A DNA stretch of 64,000 nt from Puniceibacterium antarcticum (GTDB lineage: Bacteria > Pseudomonadota > Alphaproteobacteria > Rhodobacterales > Rhodobacteraceae), in assembly GCF_002760615.1 (NCBI RefSeq), contig NZ_AWWI01000050.1:1-64000 (forward strand), read 5' to 3'. Of the stretch, positions 18,507 to 27,796 are shown one piece after another (positions within the stretch are counted from its first letter, which is position 1; each line of letters starts with the position of its first letter). A model generated the notes under the pieces. It worked only from the letters and a program-made list of their open reading frames with translations. It searched no databases and was not told the origin of the DNA. The translations under genes were made by a program, and so were the position numbers.

Positions 18507-18638
18507 TCAGTTGTTCAGTTCTTTTGAAACTGCTTGGCCCAAGTTCTCGCTGTCCTGAACGAAGCCTTTGCCTGCCTCACAGGCGGTCAAGCCTGCCAGC
18601 AGGGTAAGGGCGAGAACGATGCGTATCGCTGCGTGCAT
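18507..18638 (-). CDS. Entericidin-like small lipoprotein
   Basis: Forty-three residues: a positively charged start, a hydrophobic run and a lipobox LTAC at 17-20, then a short polar tail with KGFVQDSENLGQAVS. This is the layout of the entericidin A/B family, tiny outer-membrane lipoproteins linked to a toxin/antidote balance in envelope stress. Cys20 would be lipidated. Its ATG overlaps the stop of the preceding small gene by one base (TGATG), so the two are coupled. Too short for ordinary gene calling, so easily missed. Confidence 0.8.
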   Translation of the reverse strand: MHAAIRIVLALTLLAGLTACEAGKGFVQDSENLGQAVSKELNN

Positions 18639-18778
18639 CAGAACAGGTCGTTGCCGTTATCTTCTGCTACTTCGTCGGCAACGATGGCTCCGGCAGCACC
18701 TACTGCGGCTGCGGCGCAACCGGAGACGACGGGCAGCAACATCATAAGGGCAATAATGCGAGTCAGGCGGCTGGTCAT
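18638..18778 (-). CDS. Small alanine/glycine-rich lipoprotein upstream of the entericidin-like gene
   Basis: Forty-six residues with a basic start, a hydrophobic run and lipobox VVSGC (Cys21), then an Ala/Gly-rich segment and an acidic tail DEVAEDNGNDLF. The AGGAGA motif lies 7 bases before the ATG. The next gene, the entericidin-like one, starts on its last base. I do not recognise a named family for it; the paired arrangement recalls the two-gene entericidin locus, though the similarity is in layout only. Confidence 0.7.
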   Translation of the reverse strand: MTSRLTRIIALMMLLPVVSGCAAAAVGAAGAIVADEVAEDNGNDLF

Positions 18779-19042
18779 AGCGGTCTCCTGTTTAAGTCAT
18801 GCTGCCTAACGCGCTGAGCTGTGTGTTTGTTCCGCCATTTGAAAGATATTGTTGCACAGCCTCTTTGAGGAGTTGGACAGTATTCCTGACCTCGCAGCGT
18901 TCAGGGCGGGTTTGTGAGCTGCGAGGCCCACTCCTGAAGCAGTTTTTCCCCGGCGGCCGCTTTTTTGTTCATCAAGCCTTTTGTAAAGCCCGATGGAGTG
19001 ACAAGCCCGAATTGCAGCAGTGCCGTCAGTCTGACAGGTGCA

Positions 19043-19435
19043 TCAGCCTTGGAAGCGGATCATCAGCATGACACCCGCCCAAGCGGCGAAGCCTGTCAGC
19101 ACCGCGCCCCAGGTCGTGTCGGTGACAACCATCGCCCAAGACCAGTTCTTCATGATTGACATCGAGGTGAATTCATAGGTGCCATAAGCCATTGCCCCGA
19201 TAACCGCGCCGTGCAGCGCCGCCCGTCCCGGCGCCGCGTCGCGCAGCGCGGGCGCTGAGACGAGGAACACCAGGCCGGCAACATAGGCCAGATAAAACAG
19301 ACCTGCCGGGGCCATCATCGGACTGTCACGCATCGCGTCACCCAGATGGCGGGTAAAGAGCGGCTTCATCACGAGGGTCAGCATGACCGCATCAATGACA
19401 AGGAAAATGACGGCGGTGAGGGCGTAGAGGATCAT
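19043..19435 (-). CDS. DUF2177 family integral membrane protein
   Basis: 130 residues with four membrane helices (about 3-23, 43-61, 72-90 and 107-126), ending just after the last. The sequence shows the DUF2177 pattern of an N-terminal FLVIDAVML helix, then a Y-E-x-T-S-M block and a DTTWGAVLTG motif. The function of the family is unknown. Single gene with no evident operon. Confidence 0.8.
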   Translation of the reverse strand: MILYALTAVIFLVIDAVMLTLVMKPLFTRHLGDAMRDSPMMAPAGLFYLAYVAGLVFLVSAPALRDAAPGRAALHGAVIGAMAYGTYEFTSMSIMKNWSWAMVVTDTTWGAVLTGFAAWAGVMLMIRFQG

Positions 19436-19799
19436 AGCGAACTCCAGTTACATTTCGCAGTACAGATAGCGCGGCTTTTGCCGTTGCGTAGGGTCAGGCC
19501 AGATGAAAGGTTGATGGTCTGGCTTTGGAGTGCGTGTTTTCGGCCTGTCGTTGGCGCCGTCAAAGGAAAACAAAATGACTGTATTGCAGGGTCAAGGCAG
19601 AGGCTGGAGCGTGTCGCGTTACATCGAATTCATCAATGGCGGCACGCTTTATTAGCGATATGTAAGGCGTATGGAAACCGTATGGTTTTCGTATGGCTGC
19701 GCTCTGGTTTTGGCCTGTGCGCAAGGCATGCTCTGGGCAGCCGCGTCAGTGGTGCTGAGCGGTTGGGGAAAGGTCTGAGCATTCGTGACCGCGCTTTGT
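19436..19799. other. Intergenic stretch without a recognised gene
   Basis: About 364 bases between the DUF2177 gene (upstream side) and the 3' end of mprF. I see no gene with plausible composition, no hairpin terminator and no RNA gene. Confidence 0.45.
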
Positions 19800-22385
19800 C
19801 TATTTTCCGATCAATCCGCGCGGTCCGCCCGCGATGAGCAGGGCGACGTCGGCCATGGCGCGTGTGGGCGACAGGCCGGGGGCGACAACGATGTACCTGG
19901 GCCGCCAGTCTGGGCGGAATTTCTGCTTGAAGGCGCGCAGGCCTTCGAAATTGTAAAAGGCGCCGCCGTGGCGGTAGATGAAGCGTCCGACCCTGCTCCA
20001 CATCCGGCCGACGGAGCGTGACGAGAGGCCCGCCAGCGGCGCCACGCCAAGGCTGAGTTCCAAGGCACCCGCATCTCGATAATGTTCGATCAGGGACAGG
20101 AACAGGAATTCCATCATGCCCGACGCTTCGTCCGGCAGGTAGCGCATGAGGTCGATGGCAACGCGGCTGCCGTCGCCCGGTGCGAGGATACTTGCAAAGG
20201 CCAGGATGCGCCCGTCGCGGCGCACCAGCGCAATCGGGAAACGGTCCAGATAGGCCGGATCGAACCGCCCGACAGAAAAGCCTTTTTCAAACCCCGACTT
20301 CCCGCCAAGCCAGCTTTGGGACACCGCCTGCAGGTCACGCATCACGGCGTCATCATGGGGGGGCAGGGCGATGGTCATCGACAATCCCTCGCGCTGGCGC
20401 TTGTTATGGGCCGCACGCATCGACTTGAAGCTCGATCCGCTCAGGCTGAAGGTGTCGAGTGCGACAACGGCCTCTTCACCGATCTTGTGCAGGCCCAGTC
20501 CCAGTTCGACATAGATCGCCAGATTGTCAGCGCTGACCTCATAAAACACGGGCTGCGCGCTTGCCCCGCGCGCGAGGTCGATGAAGGACCAGCACAGATC
20601 CGTAAATTCGGCCGTGTCGCCCACGGGATCAGAGAGTGCGACCCAGCGCCCGCCCTTTACCGCATACATCAGGAAGGACGCGCCTGATTCGGAGAACAGG
20701 AACTGTTTGTCGCCCGAAAGCGCCACACAGGCATGAGGATGCCCCGACTTGTTCAGGATTGTGCTGACCTGCTCTAGCACACCGTCCTCTTGCGCGGAGA
20801 CCGGTTTGCGCCGCACCGGACGCAAGGCGTTGAAAACGGCAAAGATCAGCAGCAGGGCGGAGGCAAGAAGCCCCGCACGCAGGGCACGCGGCGTGTTGGC
20901 GCCATGGGCAATTTCCGTCCAGAGATCGTTGGAATAGGGCGTGGTGCGATACATGAGAAAGAAGGTCAAAGCGGCCAGAACAACACCCAGCACGAGGATA
21001 AACCAGCCCGGGCTGAAGACCGCATCTGTCAGCTTGGCCTGCCGTGGGAAACCGCGTGCGAAGGGCAGCAAGAGCAGTGCACCCGCCAGAAGCAGTGTCG
21101 CAGTTTCAAGATCGAGATTGTTCAGAAGTGCCGCGCAGGCGCCGCCCGCCAGCGCCGCAAGCGTCAGCAGGAATGCCGCCCTGATCCGGCGCGCCAGACC
21201 ATGCGACAGGATCAGAAGCACGACACCAAGCATTGCCGAGAGCAGAGTGCCGCCTTCGATCAGCAGGGCGGCGACGAATTCACCTTCGACCATCGCGCTT
21301 TCGCGCACCGAGGGGATCAGAGACACAAGAAGCAGATAGGCCCCGAACCCGAATGTCACCAGCGCCGCAATAGAGGGGGCAAAGCCATGCACCGCCTCGA
21401 TCGCGGGGCGAGAAGAGGCCGGAATGCGGCCTGCGATGCGGCTCATCATGCCGCCGGCAAGGCGGGCCTCGTTCACCGAGACGATGATGAAGCCGAGAGC
21501 AAAGGGCAGCAGGTAATAGAGGATGCGGAACAGGACCAGCGCCGCCGCTGCATCGCTGACAGCGATGCCTTGCGGCAGGGTCCCGATCACGACGGTTTCA
21601 AAGACACCGATGCCGCCCGGCACGTGCGACAGGATGCCAACCATCGTGGCGATGGCATAGATCGCGATAAAGGATGCGAAAGGGGGGGTCCCCGCAGGCA
21701 TCAGGATCCAGAGCGCAAAGGCGGCCGCCGCCACATCGATCAGGGTGATGACAAGCTGCGCGGCCAGGCTGCGCGGTCCCGGCAGATGCAGATCCATGCG
21801 CCACAGGCGCAGGCGGTGCCGCCCGACAGACAGAAACAGGATCAGGCCAAGCGCGCCAAACAGGAGCGCCAGCGCGCCAAAGCGCACCTGACCCGGGGAA
21901 AAGGGGACCAGCTGCGACACGACCCAGGGATGCAGGCTGAGCGCGCCAAGGCCGATCAGGGTCAGTCCCGTGCCCAGAGCGGCGGCGATGTAGCCCGAAA
22001 CGGCGGCCACCTGAAAGGCATCGAGCCCGAAGGCCGAATAGATCCGGTATCGGATCGCGCCGCCGGAAACGATGCTGACCCCGATGGTGTTGCCAAAGGC
22101 ATACCCCAGAAAGCCGCCAAGGGCGACGATGCGCGCCGGAAGCGGTTTTGCGATAAACTGCAGCGCCAGAGCGTCATATCCGACCAGAGCGGCATAACCG
22201 ACAGCGGTTGCTGCGACGGCCAGCAGCAAGGCGTTTGGTGGGGTCGATTTCATCTGAGCGAGGACCGTGGCGGGATCGAGGCTGTGCATCAGGTGAACGA
22301 GTGCGAAAACACCTAGCCCGAACAGGGCGACACCAAGGGCGATTGGCAAGATGCGCCGGAGAGTATTCAAATCTGGCAGTGTCAT
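19800..22385 (-). CDS. mprF: Bifunctional lysyl-phosphatidylglycerol synthetase/flippase
   Basis: MprF-type protein of 861 residues. The N-terminal half holds about 12-14 membrane helices with the flippase pattern SGGAIRYR near 107 and GGIGVFETVVIG near 256. The C-terminal DUF2156/GNAT-like domain (about 540-850) transfers an amino acid from aminoacyl-tRNA to phosphatidylglycerol on the cytoplasmic side; SDPVGD, MMEFLFLSLIE and FNFEGLRAFKQKF-like blocks fit. Product lipids reduce binding of cationic peptides and help in acid. The exact amino acid (Lys, Ala or other) cannot be read. No acvB/virJ esterase gene follows, unlike in many Rhizobiales. Confidence 0.9.
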   Translation of the reverse strand: MTLPDLNTLRRILPIALGVALFGLGVFALVHLMHSLDPATVLAQMKSTPPNALLLAVAATAVGYAALVGYDALALQFIAKPLPARIVALGGFLGYAFGNTIGVSIVSGGAIRYRIYSAFGLDAFQVAAVSGYIAAALGTGLTLIGLGALSLHPWVVSQLVPFSPGQVRFGALALLFGALGLILFLSVGRHRLRLWRMDLHLPGPRSLAAQLVITLIDVAAAAFALWILMPAGTPPFASFIAIYAIATMVGILSHVPGGIGVFETVVIGTLPQGIAVSDAAAALVLFRILYYLLPFALGFIIVSVNEARLAGGMMSRIAGRIPASSRPAIEAVHGFAPSIAALVTFGFGAYLLLVSLIPSVRESAMVEGEFVAALLIEGGTLLSAMLGVVLLILSHGLARRIRAAFLLTLAALAGGACAALLNNLDLETATLLLAGALLLLPFARGFPRQAKLTDAVFSPGWFILVLGVVLAALTFFLMYRTTPYSNDLWTEIAHGANTPRALRAGLLASALLLIFAVFNALRPVRRKPVSAQEDGVLEQVSTILNKSGHPHACVALSGDKQFLFSESGASFLMYAVKGGRWVALSDPVGDTAEFTDLCWSFIDLARGASAQPVFYEVSADNLAIYVELGLGLHKIGEEAVVALDTFSLSGSSFKSMRAAHNKRQREGLSMTIALPPHDDAVMRDLQAVSQSWLGGKSGFEKGFSVGRFDPAYLDRFPIALVRRDGRILAFASILAPGDGSRVAIDLMRYLPDEASGMMEFLFLSLIEHYRDAGALELSLGVAPLAGLSSRSVGRMWSRVGRFIYRHGGAFYNFEGLRAFKQKFRPDWRPRYIVVAPGLSPTRAMADVALLIAGGPRGLIGK

Positions 22386-22761
22386 TATCCTGGCCTCGGC
22401 CCATTCAGGGATGCGGGATCACTTGGCTGGTACGGTAAGGTGGGGCCATCTGTAAATGAGCCAGAACATTAGATCCCGGGTTCTTACCAAATTGTAAGGC
22501 TCTGGCGGCCAAAACACGGAAAATGCCGGGGATTGTCGAGTGCTGTGTCTGCGGGCCCCGGTTGGTCATCCTGTAAAGGCGGGGATGACACCTGTTTGTG
22601 CTGCGAATCCGCCGCGATCCTTGATGCTGGCGATGGGGAGGCTTTGGTGCGTGTCTCGTCGCGTTGGCGTCGGACTGCGCAATATTTGACTATGTCAGCG
22701 CGGTTGCAGGCAGGCCGCTGAGGCCGCCTGAAACCAAACGGTGTTGCACCCGGGACCGCGA
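22386..22761. other. Intergenic stretch without a recognised gene
   Basis: About 376 bases between mprF (upstream side) and the end of arsH. Contains GC-rich short inverted repeats such as GGCGGCCT/AGGCCGCC but no T-tract terminator and no convincing coding frame. Confidence 0.45.
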
Positions 22762-23472
22762 TCATATCGATGTCTGATTTACCCTTTCCGACAGCTCTGC
22801 GGCGTTTTCTTTCCGTTCGCTGTAGCGGTCCAGCAGGCAGGCCTTGTTGTCTCGGGTGAGCAGGGTGAATTTCATCAGTTCCTCCATGACATCCACCATC
22901 CGATCGTAAAAGGGCGAGGGTTTCATCCGGCCTGCATCGTCGAATTCCAGAAACGCCTTTGGGGTGGAGGACTGGTTCGGGATGGTCAGAAGACGCATCC
23001 AGCGCCCCAGGATGCGCAGCTGGTTCACGGCGTTGAAGCTTTGTGATCCGCCGCTGACCTGCATCACCGCCAGCGTCTTGCCCTGTGTCGGGCGCACGCC
23101 GCCGAGGGACAGGGGAATCCAGTCGATCTGGGTCTTCATGATGCCGGTCATGGCACCGTGGCGTTCGGGCGAGCACCAGACCATGCCTTCGGACCATGTG
23201 ACCAGATCGCGCAGCTCCTGCACCTTGGGGTGATCGGCGTCCGCGTCATCGGGCAGGGGCAGGCCAGAGGGGCTGAAGGTGCGGGTTTGCGCGCCAAACT
23301 GCGTGAGGATGCGCGCTGCTTCTTCGGTCATGAGCCGACTGAAAGAGCGTTCGCGCAACGAGCCGTAAAGCAGCAGGATGCGCGGGGCATGTGTGGCCCG
23401 CACAGGCGACAAAAGTTGGTTCGTGTCGATCGGCCTGAAATGCGCCTGATCAAGATTCGGGGTATCAGCCAA
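22762..23472 (-). CDS. arsH: Arsenical resistance NADPH-dependent flavoprotein
   Basis: ArsH-type FMN oxidoreductase, 236 residues, thought to oxidise trivalent methyl- or aryl-arsenicals in the cytosol. The FMN phosphate loop [12 protein letters not shown] (about 38-49) and the [18 protein letters not shown] and [13 protein letters not shown] blocks are diagnostic. It is the last gene of the ars operon; its start overlaps the arsC end by 8 bases. Confidence 0.93.
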   Translation of the reverse strand: MADTPNLDQAHFRPIDTNQLLSPVRATHAPRILLLYGSLRERSFSRLMTEEAARILTQFGAQTRTFSPSGLPLPDDADADHPKVQELRDLVTWSEGMVWCSPERHGAMTGIMKTQIDWIPLSLGGVRPTQGKTLAVMQVSGGSQSFNAVNQLRILGRWMRLLTIPNQSSTPKAFLEFDDAGRMKPSPFYDRMVDVMEELMKFTLLTRDNKACLLDRYSERKENAAELSERVNQTSI

Positions 23473-23887
23473 TGCGGTTTCCTTTTGTGTCGATCAGGGG
23501 TGTGCCATCCTCTTTGGCCATAGGACCCGGCGGCAGGTTGTCGAGAAGATCCAGCACCAATTCGCTGGGGCGGCAGAGCCTGACGCCCTTGGGCGAACAG
23601 ACGATGGGGCGGTTGACCAGAACGGGGTGGTCGAGCATGGCGGCAAGCAGCGTCTCATCATCCACCGACGCATCGAGGAGGCCAAGTTCTTCGGCTGGGG
23701 ATTTTGTCGTCCGCAACGCTGTGCGGGGCGTCAGTCCGGCGGCGGCGAACAGGGCCAGCAGCTGCGGGCGCGTCCAGCCGGTTTGCAGATAGTCGATGAC
23801 CACAGGCGTCTCGCCGGACGCGGCGATGATCGCAAGCACGTTGCGCGAGGTGCCGCAGCCCGGGTTGTGGTGAATGACGATGGTCAT
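23465..23887 (-). CDS. arsC: Arsenate reductase, glutaredoxin-dependent
   Basis: Reduces arsenate to arsenite with glutathione and glutaredoxin. The 140-residue protein starts with the ArsC active-site loop [10 protein letters not shown], catalytic Cys near residue 11, and ends with the conserved NRPIV, followed by RLCRPSE (arginine region). It overlaps acr3 by 4 bases and arsH by 8, so all are co-translated. Confidence 0.94.
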   Translation of the reverse strand: MTIVIHHNPGCGTSRNVLAIIAASGETPVVIDYLQTGWTRPQLLALFAAAGLTPRTALRTTKSPAEELGLLDASVDDETLLAAMLDHPVLVNRPIVCSPKGVRLCRPSELVLDLLDNLPPGPMAKEDGTPLIDTKGNRIG

Positions 23888-24951
23888 GAGGAACCTCTGT
23901 GGTCGGGAAACCAGTGTTGTGTTCGGTTGGCAAAGGCGACGAGGGACAGCATTACCGGTACTTCGACCAGAACTCCGACAACGGTTGCAAGCGCCGCGCC
24001 CGAACCGAGCCCAAACAGGCTGATCGCGACGGCGACGGCCAGTTCAAAGAAGTTGGAGGTGCCGATCAGTGCGCAGGGGGCCGCGATATTGAACGGGATG
24101 CCCCAGGCCCGCGCCGCGCCATAGGCGAGGAAGAAGATGCCGTAGGACTGGATCAGCAAGGGAACGGCGATCAGCGCAATGATCAAAGGGTTGTTCAGGA
24201 TAACCTCGCCCTGAAAGCCGAAGAGCAGCACCACGGTCACCAGCAGCCCGATGACAGAAAACGGCTGTACGCGGGATTTGAAGGCGTCGACTGCCCGCTC
24301 GCCGCCGTTTGTGATCAAGGTGCGGCGTGTCAGATATCCGGCCAGCAGGGGCAGCATGACGTACAGGCCGACTGAAATCATCAGCGTGTCCCAGGGCACG
24401 ACGATATCCGTCACGCCCAGCAGAAAGGCCACGATGGGCGCAAAGGCGAAGATCATGATGACATCATTCAGGCTGACCTGAACCAGCGTATAGGTCGCAT
24501 CGCCCCGCGTGAGGTTGGACCAGATGAACACCATCGCCGTGCAGGGCGCCGCGCCGAGCAGGATCACGCCCGCGAGATAGGCCTGAGCATCGTCCCGGGG
24601 AATCAGGCCTGCGAAAACGTAGTTGAAGAAGAGCACGCCTAAAGCGGCCATGGTGAAAGGCTTGATCAGCCAGTTCACGACAACCGTCACGACGAGCCCC
24701 TTGGGTTTGTCACCGACCTGACGGAGGGCGCCGAAATCCACACCCACCATCATCGGATAGACCATCGCCCAGATCAGCACCGCGACCGGCAGGTTGACCG
24801 AAGCGATTTCCAGCGCGGCTAGGGCGGCGAACAGCCCGGGGAGCAGATTGCCAAGCAAAAGCCCCGCGCCGATGGCAAGCGCGACCCAGAGGGAAAGCCA
24901 GCGTTCAAAGGTTCCAAGGCCTGCCGCGGCGGGAGGTGAGGTATCGGTCAT
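23884..24951 (-). CDS. acr3: Arsenite efflux transporter of the ACR3 family
   Basis: Membrane carrier of 355 residues with about ten helices that expels arsenite using the proton gradient. The ACR3 hallmarks are [10 protein letters not shown] (about 63-72), then [12 protein letters not shown] near 134-145 with the essential cysteine, and a [16 protein letters not shown] block close to the end. Second gene of arsR-acr3-arsC-arsH, 9 bases after arsR. Confidence 0.94.
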   Translation of the reverse strand: MTDTSPPAAAGLGTFERWLSLWVALAIGAGLLLGNLLPGLFAALAALEIASVNLPVAVLIWAMVYPMMVGVDFGALRQVGDKPKGLVVTVVVNWLIKPFTMAALGVLFFNYVFAGLIPRDDAQAYLAGVILLGAAPCTAMVFIWSNLTRGDATYTLVQVSLNDVIMIFAFAPIVAFLLGVTDIVVPWDTLMISVGLYVMLPLLAGYLTRRTLITNGGERAVDAFKSRVQPFSVIGLLVTVVLLFGFQGEVILNNPLIIALIAVPLLIQSYGIFFLAYGAARAWGIPFNIAAPCALIGTSNFFELAVAVAISLFGLGSGAALATVVGVLVEVPVMLSLVAFANRTQHWFPDHRGSS

Positions 24952-24960
24952 GATGACGTC

Positions 24961-25293
24961 CTAACAGGCACAGGCGAGTTCATTTATGACGGGCTGGCAC
25001 AATTCTGGCCGCCCGCCGCAACAATCTTCCATCAGGAAGGCGAGCAAGCCGCGCATGCCGTCCATATTGGCATAGTAGCGGATGCTGCGGCCTTCCCTCG
25101 CGTTACGAATCAGACCGGCGCGATTCAGGATCGAGAGGTTGGCAGACATCGTGTTCTGACGCACATCAAGCGATTGACTGATGTCCCCGGCAGACATCCC
25201 AACATCGCCGGCCTTGATCAGCAGGCGGAACACATCAAGCCGGGTCGGCTGGCTGAGGGCGGCAAAGGCGCTGAGGGCGGTCATCTTATCCAT
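24961..25293 (-). CDS. arsR: ArsR-family arsenite-responsive repressor
   Basis: Winged-helix repressor of about 110 residues with the HTH in DISQSLDVRQNTMSANLSIL and a cysteine-rich C-terminus (CCGGRPELC, then CAC at the end), a layout seen in ArsR proteins linked to ACR3. Arsenite binding should release it from DNA. Three starts are possible: an ATG at 25329, one at 25293 and one at 25284. The perfect operator palindrome spans 25291-25316, so a start at 25293 or 25284 is more likely than 25329; I chose 25293. It heads the ars operon and so is autoregulated. Confidence 0.88.
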   Translation of the reverse strand: MDKMTALSAFAALSQPTRLDVFRLLIKAGDVGMSAGDISQSLDVRQNTMSANLSILNRAGLIRNAREGRSIRYYANMDGMRGLLAFLMEDCCGGRPELCQPVINELACAC

Positions 25294-25316
25294 ATATCCA
25301 GAATTATGGATATATG
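25291..25316. promoter_or_regulatory. Palindromic ArsR operator overlapping the arsR start
   Basis: Arms CATATATCCA (25291-25300) and TGGATATATG (25307-25316) are exact reverse complements around a 6-base spacer. The site overlaps the probable start of arsR and is strikingly AT-rich. This is the expected place for the repressor's own binding site. Confidence 0.75.
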
Positions 25317-25353
25317 TGAGTGGTGTCAAGCGCCCCTGGAGTGTTCTGCGGGG

Positions 25354-26724
25354 TCAGGGCCCCGGCGGGAGTGCATGCGCAGGCAGTGTATCCTGTTGTT
25401 CTGTCGGGAGGGAGATGACCGCTTCAAAGCCCGAGGTGGCGTTGGAGCGTGGGGATTTCAGAAGCAGCGGGGATCCGATGCGTTCGGCAATCGCAGCGAC
25501 GATGGCAAGGCCAAGCCCGCTGCCCCCTGCGCGCGATCCGGCGCGTTCAAACCGGGCGGTCAGGTTGGCGAGCGTTTCGGGAGGGATCACCGGGCCGTCG
25601 TTTGAGACGCGCAATGTCCCGTCTTCGCCCAGCGCCACCTCTGTCGCGGTGTCGTCCAGGCCGTGTCGCAGCGCGTTGTCGACAAGATTGCGGCACAGGA
25701 TGCCAAATGCGTCCGGATCAAGGTCGGACATCACGGGGCGGTCCGGCAGCGTCAGCGCGATGCGTCCTGGCGCCGTGGTGCGGGTCATGTCGTCGATGAC
25801 AAGCCGGATCACGGGGCGCAGGTCTGAAGTCCGGTCCAGACGCAGGCGGGCACCTTCGGCGCGGGCAAGCTGCATCAGGCGTTCGGACAGGCGCGTGAGC
25901 CGTTTGAGCGTCGCCTCGATATCACGCGCACGGGCGCGGGCGGCGGGGTCTGCGGTTTCGGACTGCAGGCGCTGGGCCTGTGCGATGGCGCCGGCAAGCG
26001 GGGTGCGCAATTCGTGCGCGGCATTGGCGGCAAAGGTACGCTCGGCCTCGAACGCGGCGTTCAACCCGCCCAGCAGCCGGTTCAGGGTCGCGGCGACAGG
26101 AACAATTTCGAGTGGGATATCCTCGGCCGGAACGGGCGACAGATCGCGGGCATTGCGCGCCTCTAGCCTTTCGCGAAAGCGCCGCAGAGAGGCAAGGCTG
26201 GCACGCACCGCAAGCACGATGGCCAGAAGAGTCACAGGAATCACGAAGAGAAGCGGCAAGCCAAGCCCGATCTGGATGTCGCGGGCGACCTCTGCCCGAT
26301 GCTCCAGCGGTTCGGCAATCGTGATGCGGATGCTGCCTTGTACCGCGTCGTCATTATAGAGCCTGTGGGTCGCTGTCTGTCGAAAACCGGGCCCGTCATA
26401 GGCCGGGAATACCGTCGGGTCCGCGGAATGCGATTGCAGCAGAATGCGTTCCTGCGCGTCGCGCACGATGTAGGTGAAGAATTCCTTGTGATCGCGCAGC
26501 GCGCCGAGCCGCTGGTTTGTACCATCCTGATCACGTCCGACAATGTCCACAACAGCAAGTGGCAGGATGCGTTGCGCGGTTTCCTGCAGGGCGGAATCGA
26601 ACACCTCGTCCATTTCATGGCGCAGGATGACGGCGGTGACAGAGGCGGCGGTGATCCACAGCAGCGTCAGCAGCAGGCCCAGGGACAGGCCAAGCCGGAC
26701 CTGAAGGCTGCGCGGCAGCCTCAT
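25354..26724 (-). CDS. Two-component sensor histidine kinase (QseC/TctE type)
   Basis: 456-residue inner-membrane kinase: helix at about 12-33, a periplasmic TctE-like N-domain of about 120 residues, a second helix at about 157-178, a HAMP linker, HisKA with the phospho-histidine in AAHELRTPLAGAIAQ (about 247) and an ATPase domain with N-box NLVDNALRHG, and GGSGLGLAIV. Its start overlaps the end of the regulator gene by 4 bases. The pair lies back-to-back with the PepSY/flavinylation genes, which are plausible targets; the signal is unknown. Confidence 0.9.
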   Translation of the reverse strand: MRLPRSLQVRLGLSLGLLLTLLWITAASVTAVILRHEMDEVFDSALQETAQRILPLAVVDIVGRDQDGTNQRLGALRDHKEFFTYIVRDAQERILLQSHSADPTVFPAYDGPGFRQTATHRLYNDDAVQGSIRITIAEPLEHRAEVARDIQIGLGLPLLFVIPVTLLAIVLAVRASLASLRRFRERLEARNARDLSPVPAEDIPLEIVPVAATLNRLLGGLNAAFEAERTFAANAAHELRTPLAGAIAQAQRLQSETADPAARARARDIEATLKRLTRLSERLMQLARAEGARLRLDRTSDLRPVIRLVIDDMTRTTAPGRIALTLPDRPVMSDLDPDAFGILCRNLVDNALRHGLDDTATEVALGEDGTLRVSNDGPVIPPETLANLTARFERAGSRAGGSGLGLAIVAAIAERIGSPLLLKSPRSNATSGFEAVISLPTEQQDTLPAHALPPGP

Positions 26725-27380
26725 GGTGTGCCCAGGCGGTAGCCCATGCCGCGTTCGGTTTCGATCACCGGGGCCCCCAGTTTCTTGCGCAGGCGGCTGA
26801 CATGCACCTCGATCGTGTTGCTTTCGATCTCGGAGCCGAAGGCGTAAAGTTTTTCTTCAAGCTGGGCCTTGGACAGAAGCTGGCCGGGACGCGACAGGAA
26901 GGCGTCAAACAGGGCCCATTCGCGGGCGGTCAGCTGCACCGGTTTGCCGTCGCGGTGGATCGAGCGCGAGGCGATGTCGATGTCAAGCGCGCCGTGGCTG
27001 ATGATCGGGTTGGGATTGCCGGAATACCGGCGCGCGACCGATCCTATCCGCGCAGACAGTTCGGCGAGGTCAAACGGTTTCACGAGATAGTCGTCGGCGC
27101 CGGCATTCAGCCCTTCGATCCGGTCCGAGATCTGGTCCAGTGCGGTCAGGATGATCACCGGCGTCACGTCGCCCCGCGCGCGCAGGGTTTTCAGAAACCC
27201 GATGCCCCGGCCATCCGGCAGCATGAGATCCAGCAGAACAAGATCGTAGGATGTGCCATGCATGGCATCCCCCGCCGCATCCAGCCGCGTGACCCAGTCG
27301 ACGGACTGGCCGTCCCCGGCGATCTGGTCGCGCACCGCAGCGCCCAGTACCGTGTCATCCTCGATCAGCAGTATGCGCAT
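26721..27380 (-). CDS. OmpR/PhoB-family response regulator
   Basis: 219 residues. The receiver domain (1-115) has the acidic pair EDD at 7-9, phospho-acceptor Asp in LVLLDLMLPDG (about 51) and KPF near 101-103. A winged-helix DNA-binding domain (about 125-217) ends RLRKKLGAPVIETERGMGYRL. It resembles QseB/PmrA-type regulators. First gene of the pair with its kinase. The 146 bases up to the divergent PepSY gene probably hold its binding sites; imperfect repeats GCTGACGCCTTTG and GCTGTCAGCTTTG occur there. Confidence 0.92.
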   Translation of the reverse strand: MRILLIEDDTVLGAAVRDQIAGDGQSVDWVTRLDAAGDAMHGTSYDLVLLDLMLPDGRGIGFLKTLRARGDVTPVIILTALDQISDRIEGLNAGADDYLVKPFDLAELSARIGSVARRYSGNPNPIISHGALDIDIASRSIHRDGKPVQLTAREWALFDAFLSRPGQLLSKAQLEEKLYAFGSEIESNTIEVHVSRLRKKLGAPVIETERGMGYRLGTP

Positions 27381-27526
27381 GGCGTCTTTATTCCCTTGGT
27401 TGCGGGGACATCTCTTGTTCGCTTTTTCTGACCTCTTGCTGACGCCTTTGCAGGGCGCGCTTCAGGCTGCTGTCAGCTTTGACGTGCAAGGTCTGTGCAA
27501 GATAATCGCACTCCGGAGTTTGGCGT

Positions 27527-27796
27527 ATGAAGAAGACACTGACAATGCTCGCCTTTCTCCTGGCCCTTCAGACGGGGGCGGCGCAGGCGGAAGAAGACTG
27601 TTTTGTCCCGATGGCGAACTGGCAACCACGGGAGGCCGTCGCGCGCCTTGCCGCAGAGCAGGGCTGGTCGGTGCGCCGGATCAAGATCGACGACGGCTGC
27701 TATCAGATTGATGGCCGAGACGCGTCAGGGCGCCGGATCGAGGTGACGGTGCAACCCGCAACGCTTCAGGTGATCGAGATCGAATATGAGGACTGA
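27527..27796 (+). CDS. Small secreted PepSY-domain protein
   Basis: 89 residues: signal peptide (MKKTLTMLAFLLALQTGAAQA, cut near 21), then one PepSY-like domain with WQPREAVARLAAEQGWSVRRIKIDDGCYQIDGRDASG... and an acidic end. Two cysteines (near 25 and 58) could form a disulfide. PepSY proteins of this size often sit beside OmpR-type pairs and are thought to sense or bind ligands in the periplasm. It is divergent from the two-component genes. Confidence 0.82.
   Translation: MKKTLTMLAFLLALQTGAAQAEEDCFVPMANWQPREAVARLAAEQGWSVRRIKIDDGCYQIDGRDASGRRIEVTVQPATLQVIEIEYED

Noticed and set aside
18779-19042. Open frames on both strands between the small lipoprotein and the DUF2177 gene
   Set aside because: No start signals, no lipobox or membrane pattern, and composition unlike the neighbouring genes; left unannotated.
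20790-22316. 508-codon open frame on the plus strand
   Set aside because: It is antisense to mprF, very rich in Arg, Gln, Asp and Gly, and has no recognisable domains; it reflects codon bias of mprF.
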